A stretch of 64,000 nucleotides of DNA, from contig NZ_OY762929.1 in the NCBI RefSeq assembly GCF_963666675.1, positions 3,596,001 to 3,660,000 on the forward strand, in the 5' to 3' direction. Origin of the DNA: an uncultured Desulfobacter sp. Lineage in GTDB: Bacteria; Desulfobacterota; Desulfobacteria; Desulfobacterales; Desulfobacteraceae. The notes under the pieces were generated by a model, which saw nothing but the letters and a program-made list of their open reading frames with translations, made no database searches and was not told where the DNA came from. Below, one piece after another: positions 49,428 through 58,157 of this stretch; the first letter of the stretch is position 1; each line of letters begins with the position of its first letter. The translations under genes and the position numbers were made by a program.

Positions 49428-50472
49428 CTGCAATGTCATCCAAGGGAAGAATGCTGTCCACGGCATCAAGTTTTATCGCTTCGTTGGGCATGCCGAACAC
49501 CACACAGGACGCCTCATCCTGGGCAATGGTGTAAGCCCCGGCCTGTTTGAGTTCCAACATCCCCTTGGCGCCGTCATCCCCCATCCCGGTCATGATGACA
49601 CCCAAGGCATTTTTACCGGCATACCGGGCAGCAGAGCGAAAAAGAACATCCACGGAAGGCCGGTGCCGGGACACCAGGGGGCCTTCTCGTATCTCAACAT
49701 AATACCTGGCACCGCTTCGTTGAAGCAACATGTGATAATTACCCGGTGCAATCAATACCTGGCCCCGTAAAACCGTGTCGTTATTTTCGGCTTCCTTAAC
49801 AGACACAAGGCAGATTTTATCCATCCGATCGGCAAAGGCCTTGGTAAATTTCGCGGGCATATGCTGGACCACAACCATGCCGGGCGTATCCGGGGGCAAT
49901 CGCTCAAAAAGAATTCGCAACGCTTCCGTGCCACCGGTTGAAGCCCCCACGGCAATAATGGTTTCGGTGGTTCCGTCCACGGCTTTGCCGTTCGGACCCG
50001 GCAAAACGGCATCGGCGGTCAATTTTGGAGGGACGTTAAGGGACCTGCCGTGTTTACCCACCTTGACCATGGAGGCGGCCTTTACCGCGTCACATATTTT
50101 GATTTTTGATTCCTCAAAAAATTTTTTAGTCCCCAGGTTGGGTTTTTCAATCACCTCCACCGCACCGTTGTCCAGAGCGGACAATGCGATCTGGCCCCCC
50201 TGGCTCACCAGGCTGGAACAGATGATAACAGGAATGGGATGCTGGGCCATAATTCGTTTCAAAAAGGTAATGCCGTCCATACGCGGCATCTCAACATCCA
50301 AAATAATCACATCCGGGACTTCATTACGCATCTTTGCGGCGGCAATGATCGGATCCTGGGCCATGGCCATAATCTCAATATCCGGATCACAGGTCAGCAC
50401 CTCGGACAACGCGTTTCGAACCAAGGCGGAATCGTCCACAATCAACACTCTAATTTTTTTCCCGGTGTTCAT
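49396..50472 (-). CDS. cheB: Chemotaxis methylesterase CheB
   Basis: A 358-residue response-regulator methylesterase. The receiver (about 8-125) has IVDDSALVRNAL and ILDVEMPRMDG; the esterase domain (about 168-355) has IIAVGASTGGTEALRILFE (catalytic Ser), VVVQHMPAKFTKAFA (catalytic His) and LGVIMTGMGDDGAKGM (catalytic Asp). It removes methyl groups from or deamidates the chemoreceptor. Confidence 0.95.
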   Translation of the reverse strand: MNTGKKIRVLIVDDSALVRNALSEVLTCDPDIEIMAMAQDPIIAAAKMRNEVPDVIILDVEMPRMDGITFLKRIMAQHPIPVIICSSLVSQGGQIALSALDNGAVEVIEKPNLGTKKFFEESKIKICDAVKAASMVKVGKHGRSLNVPPKLTADAVLPGPNGKAVDGTTETIIAVGASTGGTEALRILFERLPPDTPGMVVVQHMPAKFTKAFADRMDKICLVSVKEAENNDTVLRGQVLIAPGNYHMLLQRSGARYYVEIREGPLVSRHRPSVDVLFRSAARYAGKNALGVIMTGMGDDGAKGMLELKQAGAYTIAQDEASCVVFGMPNEAIKLDAVDSILPLDDIADAILKKSRTI

Positions 50473-50483
50473 TTTTGCTTCTT

Positions 50484-51347
50484 TTATCCTTTGCCGTCAC
50501 CCACTTTTTGATAGATTGTCGTTTCAATTGATTTTAAAGGAAACTGTGCATGCTGAATAACTTCCGAATGCCCCATGAAAAGAAAGCCCCCCGGCCTTAA
50601 ATGGTTTAACAGCCGGTGCAGAATCTGATGCTGGGTCTTTTTTTCAAAATAGATCATTACATTCCTGCAAAATATAATATCCATTTGCTCAATGGCGGTA
50701 TATGATGTACTCATCAAATTCAAACGAAGCAATTTCACCTTGTTTCGAAGCTGCGGCACAATTCTAACCAAATTTTTACCCCGGTCCTTGCTGCGCAAAA
50801 AATATTTTTTTCTCAGGGGCATGGGCACAGGTTCTATCTCTTCATGGGCGTATACGGCCTTTTGGGCAACATTCAACACCTCTGTGGAAATATCTGTTCC
50901 AAGGATACCAAAATCAATCTTGTAGTGCTGTTCTGCATACTCCGCCAACACCATGGCCAGGGTATATGGCTCATGCCCCCGGGAGCAGGCCGCACTCCAT
51001 ACGTTTAATTTTCTGCCATCACCTGGGGAGATTGAAGAAACGATTTTCGGCAATGCTTTTTGCGCCAGAAAAATAAATTGTCTGGATTCCCTGAAAAAAT
51101 CGGTTTTATTGGTTGTGATCTGATTGATAAAAAAGGTCAGCTCATTTTTCTGGCCCTGGGGACTGAACAGGTATGCACAATACGCTTCATAGGAAGACAT
51201 CTTCAGGGCATTTAAACGTTTACGCAAACGGCCCTCAACCATACCCCGCTTTGCATCGGGCATTTTGATGCCCAGTTCCGCGTGGATATAGTCGCCCAAT
51301 CGCCTGAACTCCGCCATATCAAGGGTGGGCTGGGACGATAAAATCAT
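50484..51347 (-). CDS. cheR: Chemotaxis methyltransferase CheR
   Basis: A 287-residue SAM-dependent methyltransferase of receptor glutamates. The N-terminal helical domain (FRRLGDYIHAELGIKM) is followed by the catalytic domain: NKTDFFRESRQFIFL, LNVWSAACSRGHEPYTLAMV (SAM site), FGILGTDISTEVLNVAQK and DIIFCRNVMIYFEKKTQHQI. It lies 11 bases before cheB. Confidence 0.95.
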   Translation of the reverse strand: MILSSQPTLDMAEFRRLGDYIHAELGIKMPDAKRGMVEGRLRKRLNALKMSSYEAYCAYLFSPQGQKNELTFFINQITTNKTDFFRESRQFIFLAQKALPKIVSSISPGDGRKLNVWSAACSRGHEPYTLAMVLAEYAEQHYKIDFGILGTDISTEVLNVAQKAVYAHEEIEPVPMPLRKKYFLRSKDRGKNLVRIVPQLRNKVKLLRLNLMSTSYTAIEQMDIIFCRNVMIYFEKKTQHQILHRLLNHLRPGGFLFMGHSEVIQHAQFPLKSIETTIYQKVGDGKG

Positions 51348-51378
51348 GATCTACGCGTCCCCAAAAGCCGACTGCACG

Positions 51379-51942
51379 CTATTGCGTCTCATCATCACTG
51401 TCTTCCCCGGTTCCCTCACCGTCATCCATTTCAGACAGGGGCATCTCATCCGTTGCCTGGACAATGGCAAGCTCCTGGGCAGAAAAAACTTTAGCCGTTT
51501 CAAGAATAATTATAAACTCCTCATCTTTTTTCCCCATCCCTTTGATGAATTCGGTCTTGAGCCGGGTACCGATCCTGGGCGGCGGATCAATCTGATCAGG
51601 CTCAAAACTGATCACCTCCAGAACCGCATCCACCAGGATCCCAAGTATCGTTTGTTCTCCATCAAGATGAACCTCGATGATCACAATACATGACGCTTTT
51701 AACGGCGTTGCCTCTGCCAGTCCAAACTTAAGCCTAAGGTCCACAATGGGCACCACCCGGCCTCTCAGATTGATGACCCCGCACATGAAATCCGGCATCT
51801 GGGGCACTTTAGTGATCTGGATAATGTCAAGCACCTCACGCACTGTGGTGATATCCATGGCATAACTTTCATTATCCAGTTTAAATGTCAGGTACTGGCT
51901 TGTCTGGGTGATGTCCTGTACATTCATTGCGCCTCCTACCAT
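51379..51942 (-). CDS. cheW: Chemotaxis coupling protein CheW
   Basis: A 187-residue CheW, with the domain (about 12-150: YLTFKLDNESYAMDITTVRE, MCGVINLRGRVVPIVDLRLK) followed by an acidic tail rich in Asp and Glu. It joins the receptor to CheA. TTG/GTG alternatives upstream exist, but homology supports a start near the MNVQDIT methionine, which is only five residues in. Confidence 0.93.
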   Translation of the reverse strand: MVGGAMNVQDITQTSQYLTFKLDNESYAMDITTVREVLDIIQITKVPQMPDFMCGVINLRGRVVPIVDLRLKFGLAEATPLKASCIVIIEVHLDGEQTILGILVDAVLEVISFEPDQIDPPPRIGTRLKTEFIKGMGKKDEEFIIILETAKVFSAQELAIVQATDEMPLSEMDDGEGTGEDSDDETQ

Positions 51943-51954
51943 TTAATTAATACG

Positions 51955-54045
51955 CTATGCACTTTCCAAAAGAACATTGGTGTCTAAAATCAATGCCACG
52001 GTGCCGTCCCCAAGGATGGTGGCCCCGGAGATATTTTTAACGTTTTTAAAGGCCGGTCCCAAAGGTTTGATTACAGTCTGATGCCCCCCGATTACATGGT
52101 CCACAACAAAACCGATACGACTGTTATGGACATCCGTGATCACCACATGCTCGGTCTCCGGACGCTGATCCGTCATGTGAAATTGATCCCGAAGCCGGAT
52201 ATAAGGCACCATATCCCCCCGAACATTTAAAATATTTCTGCCGTTAATTTTTTCGATCTCCCGGCTTTTTATCTCAACACACTCTTTAACGGACATCAAA
52301 GGCAATACAAAAAAATCATCCCCAATGCGAACCAGCAGACCATTTATAATTGCAAGGGTTAACGGAAGAATCAGGGTGATGGTGGTCACTTCACCGGGAA
52401 CACTGTCAATATCAAGGCGACCTCTTAAGGATTCAATGGTTTTTTTGACCACATCCATCCCCACACCTCTGCCGGAGACGCTTGTGACTTCACTGGCGGT
52501 GGAAAACCCGGGCACAAAAATCTGGGAGAATATCTTTTTATTGGATAAATCCGCATTTTCAGGAATCAAGCCTCTGTCCACAGCCTTTTGCCGGATGGAC
52601 TCTGCATTGAGCCCGACCCCGTCGTCCTGGATCGTAATCACCACATTGGTTCCCTTGTGGCTGGCGGACAGGATAATAGTTCCTTTTTGGGGCTTCCCGT
52701 TTTGTTCTCTCACCTCAGGGGATTCAATACCATGATCAAGACTGTTGCGGATCAAATGCACCAGAGGCTCATCAAGGCGCTCCAATACGGTTTTATCAAG
52801 TTCGGTTTCAGCCCCTTTGGTCACAAGCTCAATCTTTTTGTTGAGCTGGCAGGAGAGATCCCGCACCAGGCGACGGAACTTATTGAATATGGTACCAATG
52901 GGCATCATCCTGATATTGAGCACACTGTCCCTAAGCTCACCGGTCAGGCGTTCAATCTCCTCCACAGACTCAACCAATTCACTATCATCTTTGTGTGCCG
53001 ACACCTGGGTCAACCGGGCCTGACTGATGACAAGTTCCCCCACCAGGTTGATCAGCTTGTCAAGCCTGTCTGAGGGCACACGCACGGTTGAGGCGGCAGA
53101 GGATTTATGCAGTTTTGAGACAACCGTTTGTTCGGTTAACGCAGATTTGACTTTTTCCTTGGAAACGGCACCGGTTTCGACCAGTCGTTCACCTATTTTT
53201 TGTTGGGAATCGAACTGCTCGTCCACAACAGCTCGATCAATATCCCCCCGCGCCACAAGAATATCACCCAGGCGCGGCACCGAAACATCCTCGGCTGGAA
53301 TCACCTTATCTTCAACTGTTTCAATGACGATTTCGCAGTTGTCCTCCACAAATATGAAAACATCCTTGACGGCATTGATTCCCTTGTCAGTGGTTAAAAT
53401 GATATCCCAGTATAGATAGCATGACTCTGGGGAAAGGTTTTCCAGGTCAGGCACCTTTTCCGTCTGGGCCACAATGCAGCACGGCCCCATATCAGCAAGA
53501 TCATAGAGCAGCATGGCCGGATCCATACCGGTGGAAAAAATATCAACGGCAGGTGAAAAACGTATACGATAAATGACTTCGTTTTGTGGTTCATTCGGTG
53601 CCGATGTATCCTCGACTGCATCGTTGGACAATTCTTCATCTGTTGATTCGGTGTCATCGTCACCAAGCAGGCGTTTAAGGGACGCAATGATATCTTCGCC
53701 CTGTTCCGGATCTGCTGGCGGGCCGTTACCGGTGGCCTGGGCAAGCATCGCCGTAATGCGGTCCCGTGAGACCAGGATCAGATCAATGAGTGTTTTGGTA
53801 ACCGGCACCGTGCCATTCCGAACGTGATCCAACACCGTTTCGACATGATGTGCAAACTGGGAAATGTCATCAAACCCGAACATGGCCCCGGAGCCCTTGA
53901 TGGTGTGCATGGCGCGGAACAATCTATTTACAGCTTCCGAGTCCCCGGGGTTTTCTTCAATATCCAGAACCGTATCTTCAACACCTGCAAGAAGTTCTTC
54001 GGCTTCGCTGCAGAACTCCTCAGTGAATGCATTGGATTCCGTCAT
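51955..54045 (-). CDS. cheA: Chemotaxis histidine kinase CheA with an extra PilB-N-like segment
   Basis: A 696-residue kinase from ATG 54045 (AAAGGAAAT upstream). P1 has the phospho-acceptor His in FRAMHTIKGSGAMFGFDDIS. A P2-like region (about 155-255) follows. Then, near 260-310, comes RLGDILVARGDIDRAVVDEQ with IGERLVETGAVSKEKVKSAL, which looks like the paired helices of PilB/GspE N-terminal (MshEN-like) domains. P3 and P4 follow, with LIRNSLDHGIESPE, IQDDGVGLNAESIRQKA and SGRGVGMDVVKKTIESLRG, and a CheW-like P5 ends the protein. It phosphorylates CheY and CheB. MshEN-type domains can bind c-di-GMP, but the segment here is short and that is speculative. Confidence 0.93.
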   Translation of the reverse strand: MTESNAFTEEFCSEAEELLAGVEDTVLDIEENPGDSEAVNRLFRAMHTIKGSGAMFGFDDISQFAHHVETVLDHVRNGTVPVTKTLIDLILVSRDRITAMLAQATGNGPPADPEQGEDIIASLKRLLGDDDTESTDEELSNDAVEDTSAPNEPQNEVIYRIRFSPAVDIFSTGMDPAMLLYDLADMGPCCIVAQTEKVPDLENLSPESCYLYWDIILTTDKGINAVKDVFIFVEDNCEIVIETVEDKVIPAEDVSVPRLGDILVARGDIDRAVVDEQFDSQQKIGERLVETGAVSKEKVKSALTEQTVVSKLHKSSAASTVRVPSDRLDKLINLVGELVISQARLTQVSAHKDDSELVESVEEIERLTGELRDSVLNIRMMPIGTIFNKFRRLVRDLSCQLNKKIELVTKGAETELDKTVLERLDEPLVHLIRNSLDHGIESPEVREQNGKPQKGTIILSASHKGTNVVITIQDDGVGLNAESIRQKAVDRGLIPENADLSNKKIFSQIFVPGFSTASEVTSVSGRGVGMDVVKKTIESLRGRLDIDSVPGEVTTITLILPLTLAIINGLLVRIGDDFFVLPLMSVKECVEIKSREIEKINGRNILNVRGDMVPYIRLRDQFHMTDQRPETEHVVITDVHNSRIGFVVDHVIGGHQTVIKPLGPAFKNVKNISGATILGDGTVALILDTNVLLESA

Positions 54046-54107
54046 GGGATATTTCCTTTGATATACATTTGAAGACAAAAAATGTCTTGTTCATAAAGAA
54101 CGTTGAA

Positions 54108-54473
54108 TTAACGAAGAACTTTTTTTACTACGGCAAGTAACTGCTCTGGTTTAAAGGGTTTCACGATCCATCCGGTGGCACCGGCGGCCTTGCCTTTTTG
54201 CTTCATTTCCGTATCGGATTCGGTTGTCAGCATAATGATGGGGATGAACTTAAACTTTGGTATGGACCGGACCCATTCAATCAGGTCCAATCCATTTTTT
54301 TTAGGCATATTTAAATCGGTCAACAGCATATCAATGTCCATGCCGGTAAGTTTATCGACCGCATCCTGTCCATCCACGGCTTCAATCACCTTGTATCCGA
54401 CCTGACTTAACGTAAAACCGACCATCTGTCTTATACTCGTTGAATCATCCACAGTCATAATGACCTTTGCCAT
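54108..54473 (-). CDS. cheY: CheY-like response regulator
   Basis: A 121-residue single receiver domain with TVDDSTSIRQMVGFTL, the phospho-acceptor in MLLTDLNMPKKNGLDL, LTTESDTEMKQKGKAAGATG and WIVKPFKPEQLL. It is between the STAS gene and cheA, 62 bases from the latter, and is the likely output of this CheA. Confidence 0.95.
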   Translation of the reverse strand: MAKVIMTVDDSTSIRQMVGFTLSQVGYKVIEAVDGQDAVDKLTGMDIDMLLTDLNMPKKNGLDLIEWVRSIPKFKFIPIIMLTTESDTEMKQKGKAAGATGWIVKPFKPEQLLAVVKKVLR

Positions 54474-54476
54474 GCC

Positions 54477-54791
54477 TTAAGCCTCCTTAGAGAAACCGGG
54501 GAAGTCTTCCGGCGACAGCCCCATTCCGGATATCGCATCCTGAATCGGCCGGCAGTCACCTGTAAGCCTAAATGTTTTATTTAACTTTTCAGCAGTTTTT
54601 CCGGCCGATAATAAAAGCTGAATCCCCAATGTGTCACATTCGGTTACATCATGAATATCCAAAAAAATTTCCTGGCGGTTTGACATTTTTTTCAACAAAC
54701 GTACTTTAAGTTCTCCCACTTCATACGCAGTTAAAGCGCCCTCGATTTTAATCACCAGGTTGCCGTCATCGTCCGGATTCGTGGGAACCAT
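54477..54791 (-). CDS. STAS-domain protein
   Basis: A 104-residue STAS domain (anti-sigma-factor-antagonist fold): LVIKIEGALTAYEVGELKVR, then IFLDIHDVTECDTLGIQLLL, where the position of the usual phospho-acceptor Ser in D(S/T)xG is the Thr of CDTLG. It opens the chemosensory operon, three bases before cheY. STAS proteins with CheA clusters are seen in several deltaproteobacteria and may modulate the array or act as a separate output. Start ATG 54791 follows AAGGAG. Confidence 0.88.
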   Translation of the reverse strand: MVPTNPDDDGNLVIKIEGALTAYEVGELKVRLLKKMSNRQEIFLDIHDVTECDTLGIQLLLSAGKTAEKLNKTFRLTGDCRPIQDAISGMGLSPEDFPGFSKEA

Positions 54792-54828
54792 GTGTGCTCC
54801 TTGTCTGATTCTTTAAGATATTGCTAAA

Positions 54829-54857
54829 AATATACGTCAATCAAAATTCGATGTCAA
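54829..54857 (-). promoter_or_regulatory. Promoter of the che operon
   Basis: On the minus strand TTGACA (54852-54857) and TATATT (54829-54834) are 17 bases apart, 38 bases before the STAS start codon; a sigma-70 rather than a sigma-28 type. Confidence 0.65.
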
Positions 54858-55069
54858 AAAATTCGATGGTATCATCCCCATGTTACCGGGTCTATTTGAA
54901 TGAATGACGAATTTTATTGCGCCTGTTGATTTCGCGCCCTCTATTTTAATTTCGTTCTATTTAAATCGTGAATCAATCATGTCACCCGGCAGGAAAAAAA
55001 TCTTATAACATCATCTATAACACCTTAGTAAAACAATTTCCATTATAATCATAAACACTTGATTTTATG

Positions 55070-55099
55070 TTGACAGCAAATCCACCATACGGATATAAT
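55070..55099 (+). promoter_or_regulatory. Distal promoter of the chemoreceptor gene
   Basis: TTGACA (55070-55075) and a perfect TATAAT (55094-55099), 18 bases apart, about 185 bases before the ATG. Confidence 0.6.
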
Positions 55100-55197
55100 T
55101 TTTCAAATAATGAACAATATCACATGATAAATCATGGCAAGGCCTTCGGTGCAGGCTGTTACGAAAAACCGATCTATACGAAAATTTAAACTTTTGT

Positions 55198-55227
55198 TTG
55201 ACACAACAAACTTCATATCTTTTATAA
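55198..55227 (+). promoter_or_regulatory. Proximal promoter of the chemoreceptor gene
   Basis: TTGACA (55198-55203) and TTTATA/TTATAA (55221-55227), 17-18 bases apart, about 58 bases before the ATG. Confidence 0.6.
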
Positions 55228-55284
55228 ATCATTTCTCACTATACTTTTAACTGTCTGAAAAATATCTCCAGCAAGGGGGTTTGA

Positions 55285-57522
55285 ATGAGTTTTAAAAACC
55301 TTAAAATCAAGATGAAAATCATCATCATCGTTATTTTATCCATTCTCATTTCCGTGACCGCTGTCGGGGGCTATGCCCTTTACAGTTGGATCCACCAGGT
55401 CCACGAAAACATCTCGACGTTTGAACAGGAGCTGGAGGCTGAGACCAGACAAAAACTAAAAGATTTGGTGGATACGGTTTATACCATGGTGACAACGGTA
55501 CACAGTCAAGCTGTCAGCATTGAAGGTATTGAAAAACGATATGGCCCAGACCTGAAAAATCTTGTGGCAGGTCCCTATTCCATGGTCGCCAGGGCATATT
55601 CACAAGCCCTGGAGGCATCCGGTGACAGCAGCCGCAAAAAAGACCAGATTATGAAAACGGCCCAAAAAAATATTGCGTCCCAAATCGAAGCATTGCGTTA
55701 TGACACCAGCAACTATTTCTGGATCAATGACACATACCCCAACATGGTTATGCATCCGACAGTGCCGGCCTTAAATGGAAAAGACATCTCCCGGTTTACC
55801 AAAAACGGGAAGGTCATTATGGCCGAAGGAACCAATGTCCCCATGTTTGTGGAGATGGTACATCTATGCGAGAAATCCGGGGAAGGGTATGTCAGTTATA
55901 CGTGGCCATCACCCGATGATCTGGGCAAATGGGTAAGAAAACTGTCTTATATTCGTTACTTCAAGCCATGGAACTGGATCATCGGTACGGGCGTTTATGT
56001 TGATAAAACCGAACCCGATGCACAAAGCCTATCCCTAAGCATTATCTCTGATATGAAATACGGGGACAAAGATTATTTTTACATCATGGATACCCAGGCT
56101 AATATCCTGGCCCATTTGGACCGGGAAACCATCGGCCAAAACGTTCTTGACAAGAAAGACGCTTCGGGCAAATTCATCTTCAAAGAAATAATTGAAACGG
56201 CCAAATCAGACGGCCAGGGCCACATCAATTACAGCTGGCCCAAAATCGGATCAAAAAAAGATACACCCAAAAGCGCATATTTCAGATATTTCAAACCGTG
56301 GAACTGGATAATTGTTACAGGCGTATACACTGACGAGGCCCAAAATAAAGTCGAGAGAAAAAGACAACAACTCAATCATATGATTTCAAAGCAGATTCTC
56401 TTTACGATCGCAACTATTTTTGTATTAATTCTTACGGCGTTTTTTGGGGTTAGATCCATTGCCAGAAAATACATTGAACAGCCCCTTTCTTCGGGTATTG
56501 ATGTGGCCAACAAGCTTGCCCAGGGAGATCTTAATATAGATATCGAGTCCGATAGCGAGGATGAAATCGGACAACTTCAAAAGGCGATGCAACATATGGT
56601 CATGTCCTTATCGGATATTGTCGATGAGGTCCAAAGTGCCGTCAGCAACGTTGCCGCCGGCAGCGAGGAACTCAGTGCCACATCCGAGCAGATGTCCCAG
56701 GGTGCCACGGAACAGGCGGCATCGGCTGAAGAGGCGTCGGCGGCCATGGAACAAATGTCCGGAAATATCAGACAGAACGCCGAAAATGCCCAGCATACGG
56801 AACGGTTGGCAGTCCAGGCCGCTGACGACGCCGAGGAAGGTGGCCAGGCTGTGGCCCAAACTGTTCTGGCCATGCGGGAAATTGCAGACAAAATTCTTAT
56901 CATTGAAGAGATTGCAAGACAGACCAACATGCTGGCGTTGAATGCGGCCATTGAAGCCGCCCGGGCCGGGGACCACGGCAAGGGGTTTGCGGTGGTTGCA
57001 GATGCGGTCAGAAAGCTTGCTGAACGCAGCCAGGCGGCAGCCAGTGAAATCAGCAATCTGTCCACACTAAGTGTTGAAATTGCAGAAAATGCCGGAGACA
57101 TACTCAACAAAATCGTTCCGGATATCCGTAAAACCTCGGAACTGGTTCAAGAGATCAATGCGGCATCTGCGGAACAAAGCACCGGCGCAGACCAGATAAA
57201 TACGGCCCTGCAGCAACTGGATCAGATTATCCAGCAAAATGCCAGCTCTTCCGAAGAGATGTCCTCAACCGCAGAAGAACTCTCGGCCCAGGCAGAACAA
57301 CTCCAACAGGCCATCGCTTACTTTAAGCTTGAACGATTCAGCACCAGGAGGCACCACCCGGAAACATCCATATCCCAAACCGGAAAAACACAAATGAGCC
57401 TGGAAAGCGGTAATTCCACAACTACGTCCATAACCAACAGACAGGAGACACAGAACCAGGTTCGCGGTGTTGTGCTGGACATGGGAGAAGATGCGCTGGA
57501 TGATGAGTTTGAAAAATATTAG
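55285..57522 (+). CDS. Methyl-accepting chemotaxis protein with two tandem Cache domains
   Basis: A 745-residue receptor: helix one (about 11-33), a large periplasmic region with two Cache_2-type domains, helix two (about 368-388), HAMP (about 395-445) and the signalling domain. The two Cache units show the same layout: NYFWINDTYPNMVMHP then IRYFKPWNWIIGTGVYVD, and DYFYIMDTQANILAH then FRYFKPWNWIIVTGVYTDE. This indicates an internal duplication. The hairpin tip is IARQTNMLALNAAIEAARAG. Gln/Glu pairs such as QGATEQAASAEEASAAMEQM are candidate methylation sites. No CheR-tethering pentapeptide is evident. It is divergent from the STAS-CheYAWRBD operon and is probably its receptor. Ligands of Cache_2 domains are often small organic acids. 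Confidence 0.94.
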   Translation: MSFKNLKIKMKIIIIVILSILISVTAVGGYALYSWIHQVHENISTFEQELEAETRQKLKDLVDTVYTMVTTVHSQAVSIEGIEKRYGPDLKNLVAGPYSMVARAYSQALEASGDSSRKKDQIMKTAQKNIASQIEALRYDTSNYFWINDTYPNMVMHPTVPALNGKDISRFTKNGKVIMAEGTNVPMFVEMVHLCEKSGEGYVSYTWPSPDDLGKWVRKLSYIRYFKPWNWIIGTGVYVDKTEPDAQSLSLSIISDMKYGDKDYFYIMDTQANILAHLDRETIGQNVLDKKDASGKFIFKEIIETAKSDGQGHINYSWPKIGSKKDTPKSAYFRYFKPWNWIIVTGVYTDEAQNKVERKRQQLNHMISKQILFTIATIFVLILTAFFGVRSIARKYIEQPLSSGIDVANKLAQGDLNIDIESDSEDEIGQLQKAMQHMVMSLSDIVDEVQSAVSNVAAGSEELSATSEQMSQGATEQAASAEEASAAMEQMSGNIRQNAENAQHTERLAVQAADDAEEGGQAVAQTVLAMREIADKILIIEEIARQTNMLALNAAIEAARAGDHGKGFAVVADAVRKLAERSQAAASEISNLSTLSVEIAENAGDILNKIVPDIRKTSELVQEINAASAEQSTGADQINTALQQLDQIIQQNASSSEEMSSTAEELSAQAEQLQQAIAYFKLERFSTRRHHPETSISQTGKTQMSLESGNSTTTSITNRQETQNQVRGVVLDMGEDALDDEFEKY

Positions 57523-57686
57523 ATCAAATTATTAGTCCATGCCCAAGGGCAAACATAAAAAAAGTCTTTTTAACGATAAAGCACAAAAAAAATCTTTTTT
57601 TGCAAAAGGGCTGTTTTTGTCCGGAGAACTAAAAAAAAAGAGGGCCGCAGGCATCGTCAATTTGTCCCGGGAATTCATCTAATTGC

Positions 57687-57716
57687 TTGACTCTTTTGGA
57701 AAACCGATTATATATT
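57687..57716 (+). promoter_or_regulatory. Promoter of the HU/IHF gene
   Basis: TTGACT (57687-57692) and TATATT (57711-57716), 18 bases apart, 40 bases before the TTG start. The 57523-57686 gap holds only A/T-rich sequence. Confidence 0.55.
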
Positions 57717-57756
57717 CAAAGTTCATTCAATCTAAACTAAAGAAAAGGCTTCAAAT

Positions 57757-58047
57757 TTGACCTGTACCAAATCCACACTCATAGAAAAGATTTCAGATAC
57801 ATTTGACCAAAATCCATCTCAATCCAAAGAGGTCCTTGAAACGCTGATTGAAATCATGAAGTCCACCCTGGCGTCGGGTGAAGATATTATGATTTCCGGA
57901 TTCGGGAAATTCCAGGTAATTGAAAAATCGCCCAGAAAGGGAAGAAACCCGGCAACAGGGAATGCCATGATCCTTGAAAAAAGACGGGTAGTCACCTTTA
58001 AATGCGCAGGCAAGCTTAAAAATAAAATCAATGATAAAGTTCAATAG
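57757..58047 (+). CDS. HU/IHF family DNA-binding protein (IHF alpha-like)
   Basis: A 96-residue histone-like protein starting with TTG 57757 (AAAAGG upstream). The family layout is clear: MTCTKSTLIEKISDTF, VLETLIEIMKSTLASGEDIM, ISGFGKFQVIEKSPRKGRNP, ATGNAMILEKRRVVTFK. The arm sequence with RNPATG carries the proline that intercalates in bent DNA. The overall form is closest to IHF alpha, which bends DNA and aids sigma-54 promoters, and a sigma-54 regulator is encoded in this window. Confidence 0.9.
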   Translation: MTCTKSTLIEKISDTFDQNPSQSKEVLETLIEIMKSTLASGEDIMISGFGKFQVIEKSPRKGRNPATGNAMILEKRRVVTFKCAGKLKNKINDKVQ

Positions 58048-58157
58048 CAGCCTTGGCGGGTCTGTATTGTCCCTTTAGTTCATCCCGTGATATCCGCTAA
58101 AAGATCCAAAAACATACAATTTCAACTTCATTGGTTTTCCTTTTTTGCCTCCAATGG

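Larger units (their letters stand above)
54792..55284. other. Divergent intergenic region between the che operon and the chemoreceptor
   Basis: About 490 bases without a gene. It contains one promoter for the che operon (54829-54857) and two for the chemoreceptor (55070-55099 and 55198-55227); no repeat or RNA gene was seen. Confidence 0.6.
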
